Positions 8,887 through 17,321 of a stretch of DNA of 64,000 bases are shown one piece after another. The position numbers and the translations under genes are program-made. The stretch lies in NCBI GenBank assembly GCA_964435915.1, contig CAYTAO010000001.1, forward strand, positions 7,095 to 71,094. Reading direction: 5' to 3'. The notes beneath the pieces were generated by a model. The model was not told the DNA's origin, ran no database searches, and was given only the letters and a program-made list of their open reading frames with translations. The DNA comes from Lucifugimonas sp964435915 (GTDB lineage: Bacteria > Chloroflexota > Dehalococcoidia > Lucifugimonadales > Lucifugimonadaceae). How positions within the stretch are numbered: the stretch's first letter is position 1; every line of letters starts with the position of its first letter.

Positions 8887-10431
8887 ATGACCAACAAGCT
8901 GCGCATCGCCACTCTGGGCATACACCACGAAACGAATACGTTCGCCAGCAACAAAACCACGATGGCTGAGTTCCAGCGATCAGGACTCCAGACGTACGCG
9001 GTTCAACGTGGGCAGCAGTACTACGACATGCACGAACTGTCACAGACGTCTATGTCAGGATTCATTCAAGCCTCAAAAAAAAATGATTTCGAAATTGTTC
9101 CGCTAATTTTCGCAGCCACTGATCCGGCAGGAACGATCAGCGACGAAGTGTTCAACACCATCGGCGGCGAGGCGCTCGACATGCTCAAAGATCAGGGTCC
9201 GTTCGACGGGGTGTTGTTGAATCAAATGGGTGCTGCAGTATCAGAGAAATACCCGGACATGGACGGTGAAATCGCGCGCCGAGTTCGAGAAGTGGTCGGA
9301 CCAGATGTGCCAGTCGTCATGACGCTCGATCTGCACGCGAACGTCTCGCAGCAAATGTGCGATGAAACTGACGCCCTTGTGATCTACAAGACCAACCCGC
9401 ACACCGACGCCGTACCGCGAGCGCTGGACGCCTGTGATCTGGTCGTTCGCATGTCAAGAGAAAACTGGCGCCCCGCGAAGTGGCTTGAGCAACCGCCAAT
9501 GGTGGTGGGGATATTCCAGCAGGATACCCGGGATCTACCGATGCGCGCTGTGATTAACGATCTTGAGACGGTGCTTGCTCAGCCCGGCATAGTTGGCGGG
9601 TCGATTGGCGAGGGTTATCCGTGGTCAGACGTGTATGAGAATGGGCTGGCCTGTTACGTGTTACACGAGTATTCACTCGAAGAAGCGAAGAAGACCGCTC
9701 GCTGGATCGCCAGCCGTGCATGGGCTAACCGCGAAAAACTTTACTCTCCGGTTGGCCCCTCCTCTGTTGAGGCAGTCGAATACGCTCTGAAATCTGCCGC
9801 TTCAAAGCCGGAAGACTCCGGACCGATCGTACTTCTTGATGTTGGCGACAATATCGGAGCGGGCAGCTCAGGCGACAGCACCTTCCTACTGGCTGAGGCA
9901 GTGAAGCAAGGCGCAAAATCGTGGCTCCAGACAATGCGTGACACCGAGGTGATCGCAGAGTGCTTGAATGCAGGTATTGGTGAGACTGTAACTGTGCAGG
10001 TGGGCGGCAAGACCGACTCGCTTCACGGTGAACCGGTTCAGCTGACAGGGCATATCTCGCGTATGTCGGACGGGCTATTCGAAGACACCGGAACGGTGCA
10101 TGCCGGATGGCGGTACTTCGATGCCGGAACTACCGTGGTCCTGGAAACCGAAGAGGGACCTACCGTAGTGCTGGTGACGACCAGAGTTGGAAATTTGAGT
10201 CGTGAACAATACTATTCACTCGGATACAGACCAGAGGAGTTCGATGTGGTGGTCGCAAAGGGCGTCGTATCACCGCGCCCCGCATATCAGCCGATCGCCA
10301 GCGAGATGGTCACTGTGAACACTCCGGGGGCGACGTCCGCCGACATGTCGACGTTCGAGTACAGGCACGTGCGCAAATCGCTGTATCCGCTCGATCTAGA
10401 TGCTCAATACGAGCATGCAAAAAACGACTGA
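8887..10431 (+). CDS. M81 family metallopeptidase, MlrC (microcystinase C)-like
   Basis: A 514-residue protein of the MlrC family (N-terminal PF07364 region, C-terminal PF07171 region). The N-terminus carries the signature GIHHETNTF, followed by zinc-site segments DLHANVS and YKTNPHTDA. The C-terminal domain begins near LLDVGDNIGAGSSGD. MlrC hydrolyses the linear peptide fragments left after microcystin ring opening. Most family members occur outside microcystin degraders and have unknown substrates, so this one should not be called a toxin-degrading enzyme. No mlrA or mlrB is present. The context (amidase, M42 peptidase) suggests breakdown of peptide-like or amide-containing compounds. ATG start at 8887. 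Confidence 0.85.
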   Translation: MTNKLRIATLGIHHETNTFASNKTTMAEFQRSGLQTYAVQRGQQYYDMHELSQTSMSGFIQASKKNDFEIVPLIFAATDPAGTISDEVFNTIGGEALDMLKDQGPFDGVLLNQMGAAVSEKYPDMDGEIARRVREVVGPDVPVVMTLDLHANVSQQMCDETDALVIYKTNPHTDAVPRALDACDLVVRMSRENWRPAKWLEQPPMVVGIFQQDTRDLPMRAVINDLETVLAQPGIVGGSIGEGYPWSDVYENGLACYVLHEYSLEEAKKTARWIASRAWANREKLYSPVGPSSVEAVEYALKSAASKPEDSGPIVLLDVGDNIGAGSSGDSTFLLAEAVKQGAKSWLQTMRDTEVIAECLNAGIGETVTVQVGGKTDSLHGEPVQLTGHISRMSDGLFEDTGTVHAGWRYFDAGTTVVLETEEGPTVVLVTTRVGNLSREQYYSLGYRPEEFDVVVAKGVVSPRPAYQPIASEMVTVNTPGATSADMSTFEYRHVRKSLYPLDLDAQYEHAKND

Positions 10432-10438
10432 CCGGAAA

Positions 10439-11134
10439 TTAGTCTGTCTTTTCGACGATATCGGCAACCGGGCTCCAGCCGTCCATCCACTGTTCGGTGC
10501 TGGCGTATTCGTACAGTGCGACGACCTGATCGCTGGTGAACTGCGTTTCCCAGTTGACTCGTCGAAGCGATTTACCATCGATTGTCAGCCGTATCCCATC
10601 GCCGATCTCGATACGGTACTCGATATCCTTGTACAGATGCTCTGCTTTACTTTTATCGACACCGTTGTCTTTGACGGTGAACGTGTGTTTGGTTTCTTTG
10701 TCCCAGGCCAGACGCAAACGTGCCAGCCCCATTTGGGAGTCAGTGGCTCTGTACCAAGTCTCCATATCGGAACGCTCGAAAATATAAGGTAGCCGAAAGT
10801 CGGGATCTGATATCAGCCAGTCGCCACGGGTCAGGCTCAGTTTCAATCCGGTTACCGAATCACCTGCATGGCGCAAACTGAGAGACTGAACGATGCCATC
10901 GCTGAAGTGTGTGACGTCTATCGAATTTTCGCCAAAACCCCAATCCTGATCACGCCAAACGCAAAATGCTTCACTGTTTTTAAGAACTATCTTATGGTTG
11001 AGATTTCGAAACTCATCGTCTTCGATTACTTGCCTGATATCCAACGAGCCGCGGTGTGTACGCGCGAATTCAGTATTGCGAACAGGGAGCGTGGCACGCT
11101 CGTAGTATTGATCAAATAGGGATTCGACAGACAT
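10439..11134 (-). CDS. Conserved-looking hypothetical protein, 231 aa
   Basis: A complete frame with codon usage like its neighbours that I do not recognise. It is soluble, with no signal peptide or membrane segment, and rich in Trp, Asp and short beta-type segments (WYRATDSQMGLARLRLAW, YRIEIGDGIRLTIDG). It reads like an all-beta ligand-binding or carbohydrate-active fold. It converges tail to tail on the MlrC-like gene with 7 bases between the stops, and is upstream of and co-directional with the CehA/McbA-like gene's strand. No function is proposed. Confidence 0.65.
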   Translation of the reverse strand: MSVESLFDQYYERATLPVRNTEFARTHRGSLDIRQVIEDDEFRNLNHKIVLKNSEAFCVWRDQDWGFGENSIDVTHFSDGIVQSLSLRHAGDSVTGLKLSLTRGDWLISDPDFRLPYIFERSDMETWYRATDSQMGLARLRLAWDKETKHTFTVKDNGVDKSKAEHLYKDIEYRIEIGDGIRLTIDGKSLRRVNWETQFTSDQVVALYEYASTEQWMDGWSPVADIVEKTD

Positions 11135-11232
11135 GTATCTTGCCTAGACTTGGGACTGAATAAGGCGCGAACAAAACGAACTTGAGCGAGTTTACTAGTT
11201 CCGGTGTACCACTGGTTGTACGTTCGCGAATC

Positions 11233-12649
11233 TCAAGTCAGATTGCGGTACCAGTCCTGTCCTTGCTTGAACAGGTCGACTACTTCTTTTCGCTGGGCGT
11301 CTGTATAGAAGCGACCCTTGGTCTTGACCCAGTTGATCCCTTCACCAATTCGGTCGGTGAAATATGTAGCTGATTCGACACTGGCTTCTGATTGCTGCCC
11401 GGTTCCGGTGAGATAGACCGGGCTGGTGTGCGCCCAGATCGGTTGATTGAACGAATCACGCGATCCAGATGCGAGCCTTACGCCAATCCAGCCGTCGGAA
11501 TCCACAACAATTTCGGTCTCGAGATGCCCAATTTTGACGCCCTCTTGAAAGTCTCGTCGAGCAACAACCTTACCGTTCAACACGATCTCGACGCGCTCGA
11601 CTGCGTAGTGGGAACTCCAGTTGGCGTGGACTGGGATTCGCATGCCTTTCTCGACTTCCAGAGTGGCGCCAGGTTCTTGACCCGCGACACTCATGTACAG
11701 CGCAGGACCGTTGGTAATGAACGTTTTACCGGTGCGTATCCCTTCGAGCCAAGAGTCGTATTCGAAACCACCGCCTGTCTGCGAGTAGACCCTGTTCGCG
11801 GAACTCACGAACCAGTCGGATCCTGTAGAAACCGGAAGTTTTATTCCGGTATTCAGCATGTGGTACCAGTAGAGGTACTCGACATCTTTCCAGAACGGAT
11901 CGAAAAGGTTCATGGCGTGAACCTTGCCGAGCGCCGCTGCGACCGGAGCTTCCATGCCCNNNNNNNNNNTGTGACACCAGATGACGAGGCCACCCTGCGT
12001 AATCGCATCGTCACAGGCGTAGCTCAAGGGTGGGTAGTCCGGTTCAAACTGATCGACGAGCATGCCCCGACTTAGCGGTTCGACCTGGTTGTGAATATTC
12101 AGCAGCATCACGTGACCGTAGCCGATATCGTGTGGGTCTTTTCTTGTATTGTGACGAGTTTCTTCACCGCTTTGAACGTGATGATGCGTGTCGGTGTAGT
12201 CGTTGAGCACACCGGGCGGGTACTTGTTCGTGGCGTATTCGAGTTCCCATCGCTTAAGGATTGAAACGGCCGTCATGCGCAGGTCTTCGACACGAGAGTC
12301 GTAAGCAAGACGTCGATCGGGGTTCTTCTCTTTCTCGTCGTAGTGGATGTGAGTGTTACCGGGGTGCCAGCCTCGATCGGGGAGATCGGCCCAGCGATCA
12401 AGCTGTATGTCGATCGAGGTGTCGGATGATCCTTCAACCTCGACGGTTCCTACCCACGGGGTGAACTCTGTTCCACGCTCAACAAGTACACGATGATAGC
12501 CGCGTGTTGTTTCGAGAGANNNNNNNNNNGACCTTCCACATTGCATCGGCGGGAGCCACGTTTGTGCCCGTGGGGTCGAGTACCTGCACTCGTGCTTGAA
12601 CTATCTCGCCTGTCGCAGCGTCGCGAATTTCGCCGGTGATATTTGGCAT
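11233..12649 (-). CDS. CehA/McbA family metallohydrolase with N-terminal Ig-like domain, two assembly gaps
   Basis: The PHP-like metal-binding core is visible: GNTHIHYDEKE near the start, THHHVQ, GHVMLLNIHN, VIWCH before one gap and GMEAPVAAALGK after it, then STGSDWF. This is the pattern of CehA/McbA hydrolases, known for aryl carbamate or phosphonate ester cleavage though most members are uncharacterised. The gene must begin upstream of the second gap: an ATG at 12649 behind AGAGGGG opens a segment (EIRDAATGEIVQARVQVLD) typical of a carboxypeptidase-regulatory-like beta domain. The frames on either side of the 12520-12529 gap differ by one, so its true length is a multiple of three (9, 12 and so on), not 10. 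Across 11960-11969 the frame is kept. Confidence 0.78.
11960..11969. other. Assembly gap (10 N) inside the CehA/McbA-like gene
   Basis: Ten N residues interrupt the codons just after VIWCH, a conserved metal-site strand. The downstream frame is consistent with a length near 10, because the family normally has only a few residues between the His and GMEAP. Confidence 0.95.
12520..12529. other. Assembly gap (10 N) inside the CehA/McbA-like gene, wrong length
   Basis: The N-terminal domain frame (from the ATG at 12649) and the following frame (SLETTRGYH) are out of phase across this gap. The missing sequence must therefore be a multiple of three bases, and 10 is only a placeholder. Confidence 0.9.
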
Positions 12650-12741
12650 TTCATTGCCCCTCTGACCCTAGCACGATGTTCGTACTTCGTGATCGTGTTA
12701 CGTTATTCGCATCATAAACATTCAGCAATAAGCGCAGAGGT

Positions 12742-12787
12742 CGTTTGGCGGGTTCTGGTCTAGGCGTTTGGCGGGTTCTGGTCTAGG
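12742..12787 (+). repeat. Perfect 23-bp tandem duplication in the cupin gene leader
   Basis: Two exact head-to-tail copies of a 23-bp unit (12742-12764 and 12765-12787) beginning CGTTTGGCGG and ending GGTCTAGG. The second copy runs directly into the GGAG ribosome site of the cupin gene, whose ATG is 12 bases further. It may duplicate an operator or simply be a recent slippage event. Confidence 0.9.
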
Positions 12788-12798
12788 AGAGCGAAGAT

Positions 12799-13278
12799 AT
12801 GGGGACGGAATACGAAGGTGTAGTTGCCGCTATCGAAGATGTGGTTGAGGGTCCGATACCCCCTCGTATTGACGCGTCGTTCGGACCTGGAATGATGCAC
12901 ATAGAGATCCAGAGTATCGTCGACCAGATGGGCCCTGCACCCTGGTCGAAACTGCTGATCGAGGACGAACGGAACCGGGGCACTCTAATCGCTGCGATGC
13001 CGGGTCAGGGTAACCACGCTCACTGGCACGCCCAGTTTGATGAGTGGTGGTTCGTGATGGCCGGTAAGCTCAAGTGGGAGTTGACTGGCGGCAAAATCAT
13101 TCACGCTCAGAAAGGGGATATTGTCTGGATTCCACGTGGGACCGTTCATCACATCGTCACTGAAGGTGACGAAATGAGTCTGCGATTTGCCGTGGCGATG
13201 CCGCCTGCGGTACACGTGTGGCAGGAAGAATGCGAGAACTGCGGCGTTACGTGGGAAGCACGCACGCCCAGTGACTAG
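12799..13278 (+). CDS. Cupin-domain protein, 159 aa
   Basis: A small single-domain cupin. The first metal motif is GNHAHWHAQFDEWWFVMAGK (His, His and Glu ligands) and the second is KGDIVWIPRGTVHHIV (His ligand). This double-stranded beta-helix fold covers dioxygenases, isomerases and sugar- or oxalate-binding proteins, and the sequence does not separate these. A C-terminal Cys pair (ECENCGV) could bind a metal or form a disulfide. It is divergent from the CehA/McbA-like gene. The ATG is chosen because GGAG lies immediately upstream at normal spacing. Confidence 0.85.
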   Translation: MGTEYEGVVAAIEDVVEGPIPPRIDASFGPGMMHIEIQSIVDQMGPAPWSKLLIEDERNRGTLIAAMPGQGNHAHWHAQFDEWWFVMAGKLKWELTGGKIIHAQKGDIVWIPRGTVHHIVTEGDEMSLRFAVAMPPAVHVWQEECENCGVTWEARTPSD

Positions 13279-13282
13279 GCCA

Positions 13283-13322
13283 TGTCATTGCGAGGAGCCT
13301 GACCTAAGGCGACATTGCAATC
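13283..13322. repeat. Short dispersed repeat of the GTCATTGCGAGG type
   Basis: This intergenic element begins GTCATTGCGAGGAGCC and ends GACATTGCAATC, the two partly complementary ends of a widespread REP-like family found between genes in many bacteria. It starts 5 bases after the cupin stop. A second, inverted copy lies near 47103-47131. The rest of the space to uppP shows no gene. Confidence 0.6.
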
Positions 13323-13465
13323 ATTGAACACTCTCGACCACTCGTCATTCTAGGTCGAAATGTTTCCATGCTCACTAGACCCACGATCGCATGCGGCGTC
13401 GCACAAAGACGATATTGCGACATCGTTCGTCCACGCGCTGAAAGAGAGACGACTAAATCCCGACT

Positions 13466-14287
13466 CTAAGCCCCCGCAGCTCGAGCGGCAACAACGGCAA
13501 TGCCGACAACGGCGCAGTAAGCGATGAACGGTCGGAATGACCCGTTTCGCAATAGCTTCATCAATCCGTCGATCACGAAGTAAGCGGTGATCGCCGAGAT
13601 TACAGCGCCTAGCGCGGCGTCGGCCCAGTCGACTCCATCGTTTTCGTTGATCGCATCGAGAGCAAGCAGCAATCCCGCGCCCGCAATCGCCGGAGTAGCG
13701 AGCAACAACGAAAATCTGGCAGCAGCGTCGCGGGTCATCCCGACGGCCAGCCCAGCAACCATTGTGATGCCTGAACGAGAGATACCCGGCAACACGGCAA
13801 GTATTTGAACAATACCGATAATTATCGCATCAGCCGTTTTGATAGTCGGGAGATTCCGTGCCCTCGATCCGGCATATTCTCCGATTAATAGGGTTACCGC
13901 TGTTCCAATCAAGAGCCAGCCAACGGCTTCAGGACTACGGAAATTTACCTCGATACTGTCTTTCATCAGCAGGCCGCCAATCACCAACGGAACCGTGGCC
14001 ACCACGATCAGCAAGGCTAATCTTCTAGCGCGGATCGCACCGCCAGACTCGTCGATTTCCACAACTTGGTTCGAAGCGAAACCCGTAAGCAACTGAATCC
14101 ACTCGTGCCTGAAGTATACGAGCACGGCTGCCAGTGTCCCGACGTGAAGCGCAGTATCAAACACGATTCCCTGGTCGAGCCAGTCGAACAGACACGATCC
14201 CAGCAACAGATGCCCGCTACTGCTGATCGGTAAAAACTCGGTTATACCCTGCACTACCGCGAGGACTACTACCTGGATGAAAGACAT
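13466..14287 (-). CDS. uppP: Undecaprenyl-diphosphatase UppP (BacA)
   Basis: A 273-residue polytopic membrane enzyme that dephosphorylates undecaprenyl diphosphate so the lipid carrier can be recycled. The signature segments are present: GITEFLPISSSGHL near the N-terminus (Glu and Ser of the active site) and LPGISRSG in the middle (catalytic Arg). Seven or eight hydrophobic segments span the protein. It confers bacitracin tolerance in other bacteria. Its presence shows polyprenyl-phosphate-linked glycan export even though the division cluster here lacks murein genes; the carrier may serve surface polysaccharide or glycoprotein synthesis. Start: ATG at 14287. Confidence 0.95.
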   Translation of the reverse strand: MSFIQVVVLAVVQGITEFLPISSSGHLLLGSCLFDWLDQGIVFDTALHVGTLAAVLVYFRHEWIQLLTGFASNQVVEIDESGGAIRARRLALLIVVATVPLVIGGLLMKDSIEVNFRSPEAVGWLLIGTAVTLLIGEYAGSRARNLPTIKTADAIIIGIVQILAVLPGISRSGITMVAGLAVGMTRDAAARFSLLLATPAIAGAGLLLALDAINENDGVDWADAALGAVISAITAYFVIDGLMKLLRNGSFRPFIAYCAVVGIAVVAARAAGA

Positions 14288-14438
14288 ATGTTCTTGAATT
14301 TTGAACTTCCCGAAAATCTCATGCTAGGTAAACCCACAACCACTATCTCGCTTATTAGTCTTATCCGGTCATCGGACCATCGAAATAATAGCTCCTGCAC
14401 GAAGCAAATTTTTCGCCTCAAATATCACTAGGAACAAA

Positions 14439-14552
14439 ATGGCAAGTACGCCAGTTATCACCAGAATCGAAACACTACGAAATCCCGAGTACCAAGAGAT
14501 CGTGTGGACGCGTATTTACAGCTCAGACTGGACTGGACTTATTTCGAATTGA
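14439..14552 (+). pseudogene. Enolase-superfamily (mandelate racemase-like) N-terminal remnant
   Basis: An ATG behind TAGGAAC opens 37 codons beginning MASTPVITRIETLRNPEYQ and continuing IVWTRIYSSD before a TGA. This matches the first beta strands of mandelate racemase/muconate-lactonising enzymes (IT-x-IET-x-R..EY...W-x-RI-x-TDDG). Homology then stops and the DNA continues in another frame as a methyltransferase C-terminus. The barrel with the catalytic residues is missing, so this is a dead 5' end. The identification rests on about 27 residues. Confidence 0.6.
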
Positions 14553-14827
14553 CTGGACCCCAGAGCTATGACGAAGCCCATTCATATGCTGGCACTGGCA
14601 AGGTCGAACACACGAGAAAATACAACACGCCCCATAGACTGGGTGAAACGATCAATTTGTTGATTCAAGCCGGTCTAGCTATCGACTTCGTACACGAACA
14701 ACAGCTTGCCCCGAATAAGATTCTCCCGATTCACGAGCCAGCTGGAAAAGGGTTCTGGAAAATGCCTGATGGACATGAAAACGACCTGCCGTTAATGCAT
14801 TCGATTCACGCTCATAAGCCTCAGTAG
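14504..14827 (+). pseudogene. C-terminal fragment of a class I SAM methyltransferase
   Basis: A 107-codon frame has the C-terminal half of a small-molecule methyltransferase: YFELTGPQSYDEAHSYAG, then HRLGETINLLIQAGLAIDFVHE, and finally PLMHSIHAHKP. The usual end is a Leu-Pro-Leu-Met-Phe-Ser-Leu-x-Ala strand. The SAM-binding Rossmann half is absent. The fragment is joined in a different frame to the enolase-superfamily N-terminus around 14515-14545, so a deletion fused two unrelated genes. The only start is an internal GTG, and it is unlikely to be functional. Confidence 0.6.
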
Positions 14828-14955
14828 GCTTTGACATCGCCCCGAACAGTCTGAACGCGCGCTACACTACCGCGGCGAGCTGATTCATCAATCATCCCGG
14901 CTCAATAAGGGTGAGTACCAGTTCGCCGTATTAGGCCCCAGAAAACGAGAAATAT

Positions 14956-15666
14956 ATGCCAAACAAAACAGCGGATGCCATTTTCCAGTTCAATGCTCCG
15001 GGTCCAAAACCCAATGGACTGCAGGCCGCAGATGATGGTCTGTGGATAATCGATCAAGGCAATGACCACGTCTACAAAGTCGACTGGGCTTCGGGTGACG
15101 TGGTTATCGACTTGCCGACCGACACTGAGAAATCGAGCGGCATAACCATTGGCGGAGGCTTCATATGGGTAGCATCGACCTACAGTTGCGAGATCTACCA
15201 GCTCGACATGGACACCGGCAAAACAGTTGAGGTCTACCCCGGTGCCGGTGCCGGTATAAACGCTACACGCGAGCACCTCGACGAAGCAGCCGGACGCAAG
15301 TCGAAACCAACCGGCGATCACGGTCTCGAATGGAAAGATGGCAAGCTGTACGTCGCATCGCCGCCTTCACAGTACGTGCACGTTATCGACACTTCAAACT
15401 GGCAGGAAATCCACCGCATGAAGGTCCCCGGCTTTCGAGTTCACGGCCTCGCATGGGCTGAGCAAGAGGGACATGTTTGGATAGCCGACACTGCGTTTGG
15501 CGTTATCAGCCGACACCGTTTGGAAGACGGCCGTTGCTACGACGCGTTCAGGGTCACTGATCCCATTCAGGTCCATGGCATGACTATCAGAGGTAACCGA
15601 CTCTGGTACGCAGACGATCGCGGCCCGATCGGGTTTCTAGATGTCAGCATGGAGCCGAGTTTCTAG
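14956..15666 (+). CDS. Beta-propeller (SMP-30/Vgb/YncE-like) protein
   Basis: A 236-residue protein built from repeated blade units: GLQAADDGLWIIDQGNDHVYKVD, GITIGGGFIWVAST..IYQLDMDTG, GLEWKDGKLYVASP..VHVIDTS, GLAWAEQEGHVWIADT, GMTIRGNRLWYADD. At least five blades can be seen. There is no signal peptide, so it is probably cytoplasmic, unlike many YncE-type proteins. Such propellers act as lactonases, lyases (virginiamycin B lyase) or binding scaffolds. No distinguishing catalytic residues can be named. The N-terminus is complete from the ATG at 14956. Confidence 0.75.
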   Translation: MPNKTADAIFQFNAPGPKPNGLQAADDGLWIIDQGNDHVYKVDWASGDVVIDLPTDTEKSSGITIGGGFIWVASTYSCEIYQLDMDTGKTVEVYPGAGAGINATREHLDEAAGRKSKPTGDHGLEWKDGKLYVASPPSQYVHVIDTSNWQEIHRMKVPGFRVHGLAWAEQEGHVWIADTAFGVISRHRLEDGRCYDAFRVTDPIQVHGMTIRGNRLWYADDRGPIGFLDVSMEPSF

Positions 15667-15720
15667 TATTCGCCATCCTGCACTCGATGGAATAGGTTCT
15701 CGGAGGTTGCGAACGTTAAC

Positions 15721-16155
15721 AGTTCAAGTTCTGCGGAAGGATTATCAGAGGTCGTCGAGGAACCGGGTTGCATCGCGTCTGACCTGACACAAGGAAGAGC
15801 CAGCCTGGCGGGCGGGAGGATATTTACCGCCAATTATTGGGTTGTTGAGGATTGTGTTGGACTTTTTCCTGTCAGTACGTTGCTTCTCAAACCCGCTCCG
15901 CATATTTTGCATGTCACCGAGTTGACGCCAGATGATCCAATCGAACTCGGTCCGTTATTTCAGTCAGTTTCAAGTTGCATTCAGGAACTCACGTCACCAA
16001 ATCAGGTTTTCAACTGCCTTTGGTCTCATGGAAGAGGAATCCCAAGCCATATCCACCACGTAATGCAACCAGCCTAGGCTGATGATCATGTTAAATACGT
16101 GGGATCGGATCCGACCCTTCAGCTAGAACAGGCTCACGCACTAACTTCGCCCTAA
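15721..16155 (+). pseudogene. HIT-family (histidine triad) hydrolase, decayed
   Basis: One frame reads GCIASDLTQGRASLAGGRIF, then YWVVEDCVG, LLKPAPHILHVTELTPDD and SHIHHVMQPA. This is a recognisable HIT-like nucleotide hydrolase/transferase of the type with a CxxC/GGR start and a His-x-His active site. A TAG (16075-16077) follows QPA, yet the same frame continues with plausible family residues (YVGSDPTLQLEQA) to a TAA at 16153. No ATG, GTG or TTG is suitably placed at the 5' end. A further unassigned open stretch (SIDWLAQFVKQIDL) follows in another frame. The gene appears inactivated. Confidence 0.65.
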
Positions 16156-16339
16156 GTAAAGCTAGTCAAGGAGTTTTCACAGCGCTCCATCGACTGGTTG
16201 GCCCAATTCGTGAAGCAAATTGATCTCTCCGACGGCTATCCTGTTCTAGTCGATTTATGACCTTCGGGTGCCAACCCTGTGCGGTGCCCCATTTGCGGAT
16301 CATGTTTTCCGTATACAACAGAGAAAGCTCTATCCCCAT

Positions 16340-17209
16340 ATGACAACTGTTTTTGTAACTGGATCGACCGGCAAAGCCGGGAGGTATATTGTCAAAGATC
16401 TGCTCGATAACGGTTACGACGTGGTCGGGGTCGACCGCATCGACCCCGATGGTGTAGGTGCAAGACGTTCGAAGGGATGCACATTCAAGATTGCCGATGT
16501 GACTGACTTTGGTCAGGTAGTATCGGCCATGAAGGGCTGTGACGCCGTGATTCACATGGCGGCCATCCCTAACCCGAGAGTCGGACCGGAGCACGAGGTG
16601 TTCAGGGTCAACATGATGGCGAACTGGAACGTGCTCGAAGCGGCTGAAATTCTGGGCATCGGAAAAATCGTCATGGCGTCTTCAGTCAACGCAGTCGGAG
16701 CTGTTTTCTCGAAAGAAATTACTCCGCGACCGTACTTCCCGGTGGACGAAGATCACCCGACGTTCTCTGAGGATTCATATTCGCTCAGCAAGTGGTTGGG
16801 TGAAGAAATGGCTGACGCGTTCGTGCGGCGCCGATCAGGAAATGTTCAGATAGCCTCTATGCGTTTTCATGGCCTGATGGAACGTGAAAGGCAGGCAGCT
16901 CTTAATGCTGAGCCGAAGCCGCGCGGTGGTACCGAAATCAATGCCAAGCATTTCTGGGGATGGACCGATATTGAAGAGGCGGCACGAGCATGTGTACTGG
17001 CTCTCGAGGTTGACTTTGGGGGTCACGAGGCATTTTTCATAAACGGTAAAGATACTTCGACGGATGAGCCAACCGAATCGTTAGTCAAAAGTGTTTATCC
17101 GGACGCAGAGATTCGAACACCGATGCCGGGTAACGCTACCGCCATATCAATTGAGAAGGCGAAGAGACTGCTAGGTTGGGAACCAAAAGCGACGTGGCGT
17201 GATGCTTAA
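16340..17209 (+). CDS. NAD-dependent epimerase/dehydratase (extended SDR)
   Basis: A 289-residue extended short-chain dehydrogenase. It starts TVFVTGSTGKAG, the glycine-rich NAD motif, followed by the acidic VDRIDPD strand that selects NAD and the HMAAIPNP active-site strand. The catalytic Tyr/Lys pair is in YSLSK, with upstream SSVNAVG supplying the Ser. These enzymes epimerise, dehydrate or oxidise nucleotide sugars or lactone/aldonate substrates. Length is slightly short for a nucleotide-sugar epimerase, so uronate or sugar dehydrogenase activity is equally possible. The ATG at 16340 is chosen over an earlier in-frame codon because the Rossmann motif then begins at residue 3. Confidence 0.85.
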   Translation: MTTVFVTGSTGKAGRYIVKDLLDNGYDVVGVDRIDPDGVGARRSKGCTFKIADVTDFGQVVSAMKGCDAVIHMAAIPNPRVGPEHEVFRVNMMANWNVLEAAEILGIGKIVMASSVNAVGAVFSKEITPRPYFPVDEDHPTFSEDSYSLSKWLGEEMADAFVRRRSGNVQIASMRFHGLMERERQAALNAEPKPRGGTEINAKHFWGWTDIEEAARACVLALEVDFGGHEAFFINGKDTSTDEPTESLVKSVYPDAEIRTPMPGNATAISIEKAKRLLGWEPKATWRDA

Positions 17210-17321
17210 CCGAGTTCACTGAGTTTCTGGTTGGGTTAGACTTTTCGCCGGTCCGCTGTTAACGAGATTCCATTTCTTTCCTATCCAACCAATAACAGGG
17301 TCTACCACAGGATTTATTTAG

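Noticed and set aside
8887..10431. Microcystin degradation cluster
   Set aside because: Only an MlrC-like protein is present; mlrA, mlrB and mlrD are absent and the family is broad.
10400..10792. 130-codon plus-strand ORF
   Set aside because: It lies antisense to the 231-aa hypothetical gene, which has the more protein-like composition, and overlaps the end of the MlrC-like gene.
11392..12075. 227-codon ORF on the plus strand
   Set aside because: It is antisense to the CehA/McbA-like gene, passes through the N gap and has no family motif, so it is a shadow frame.
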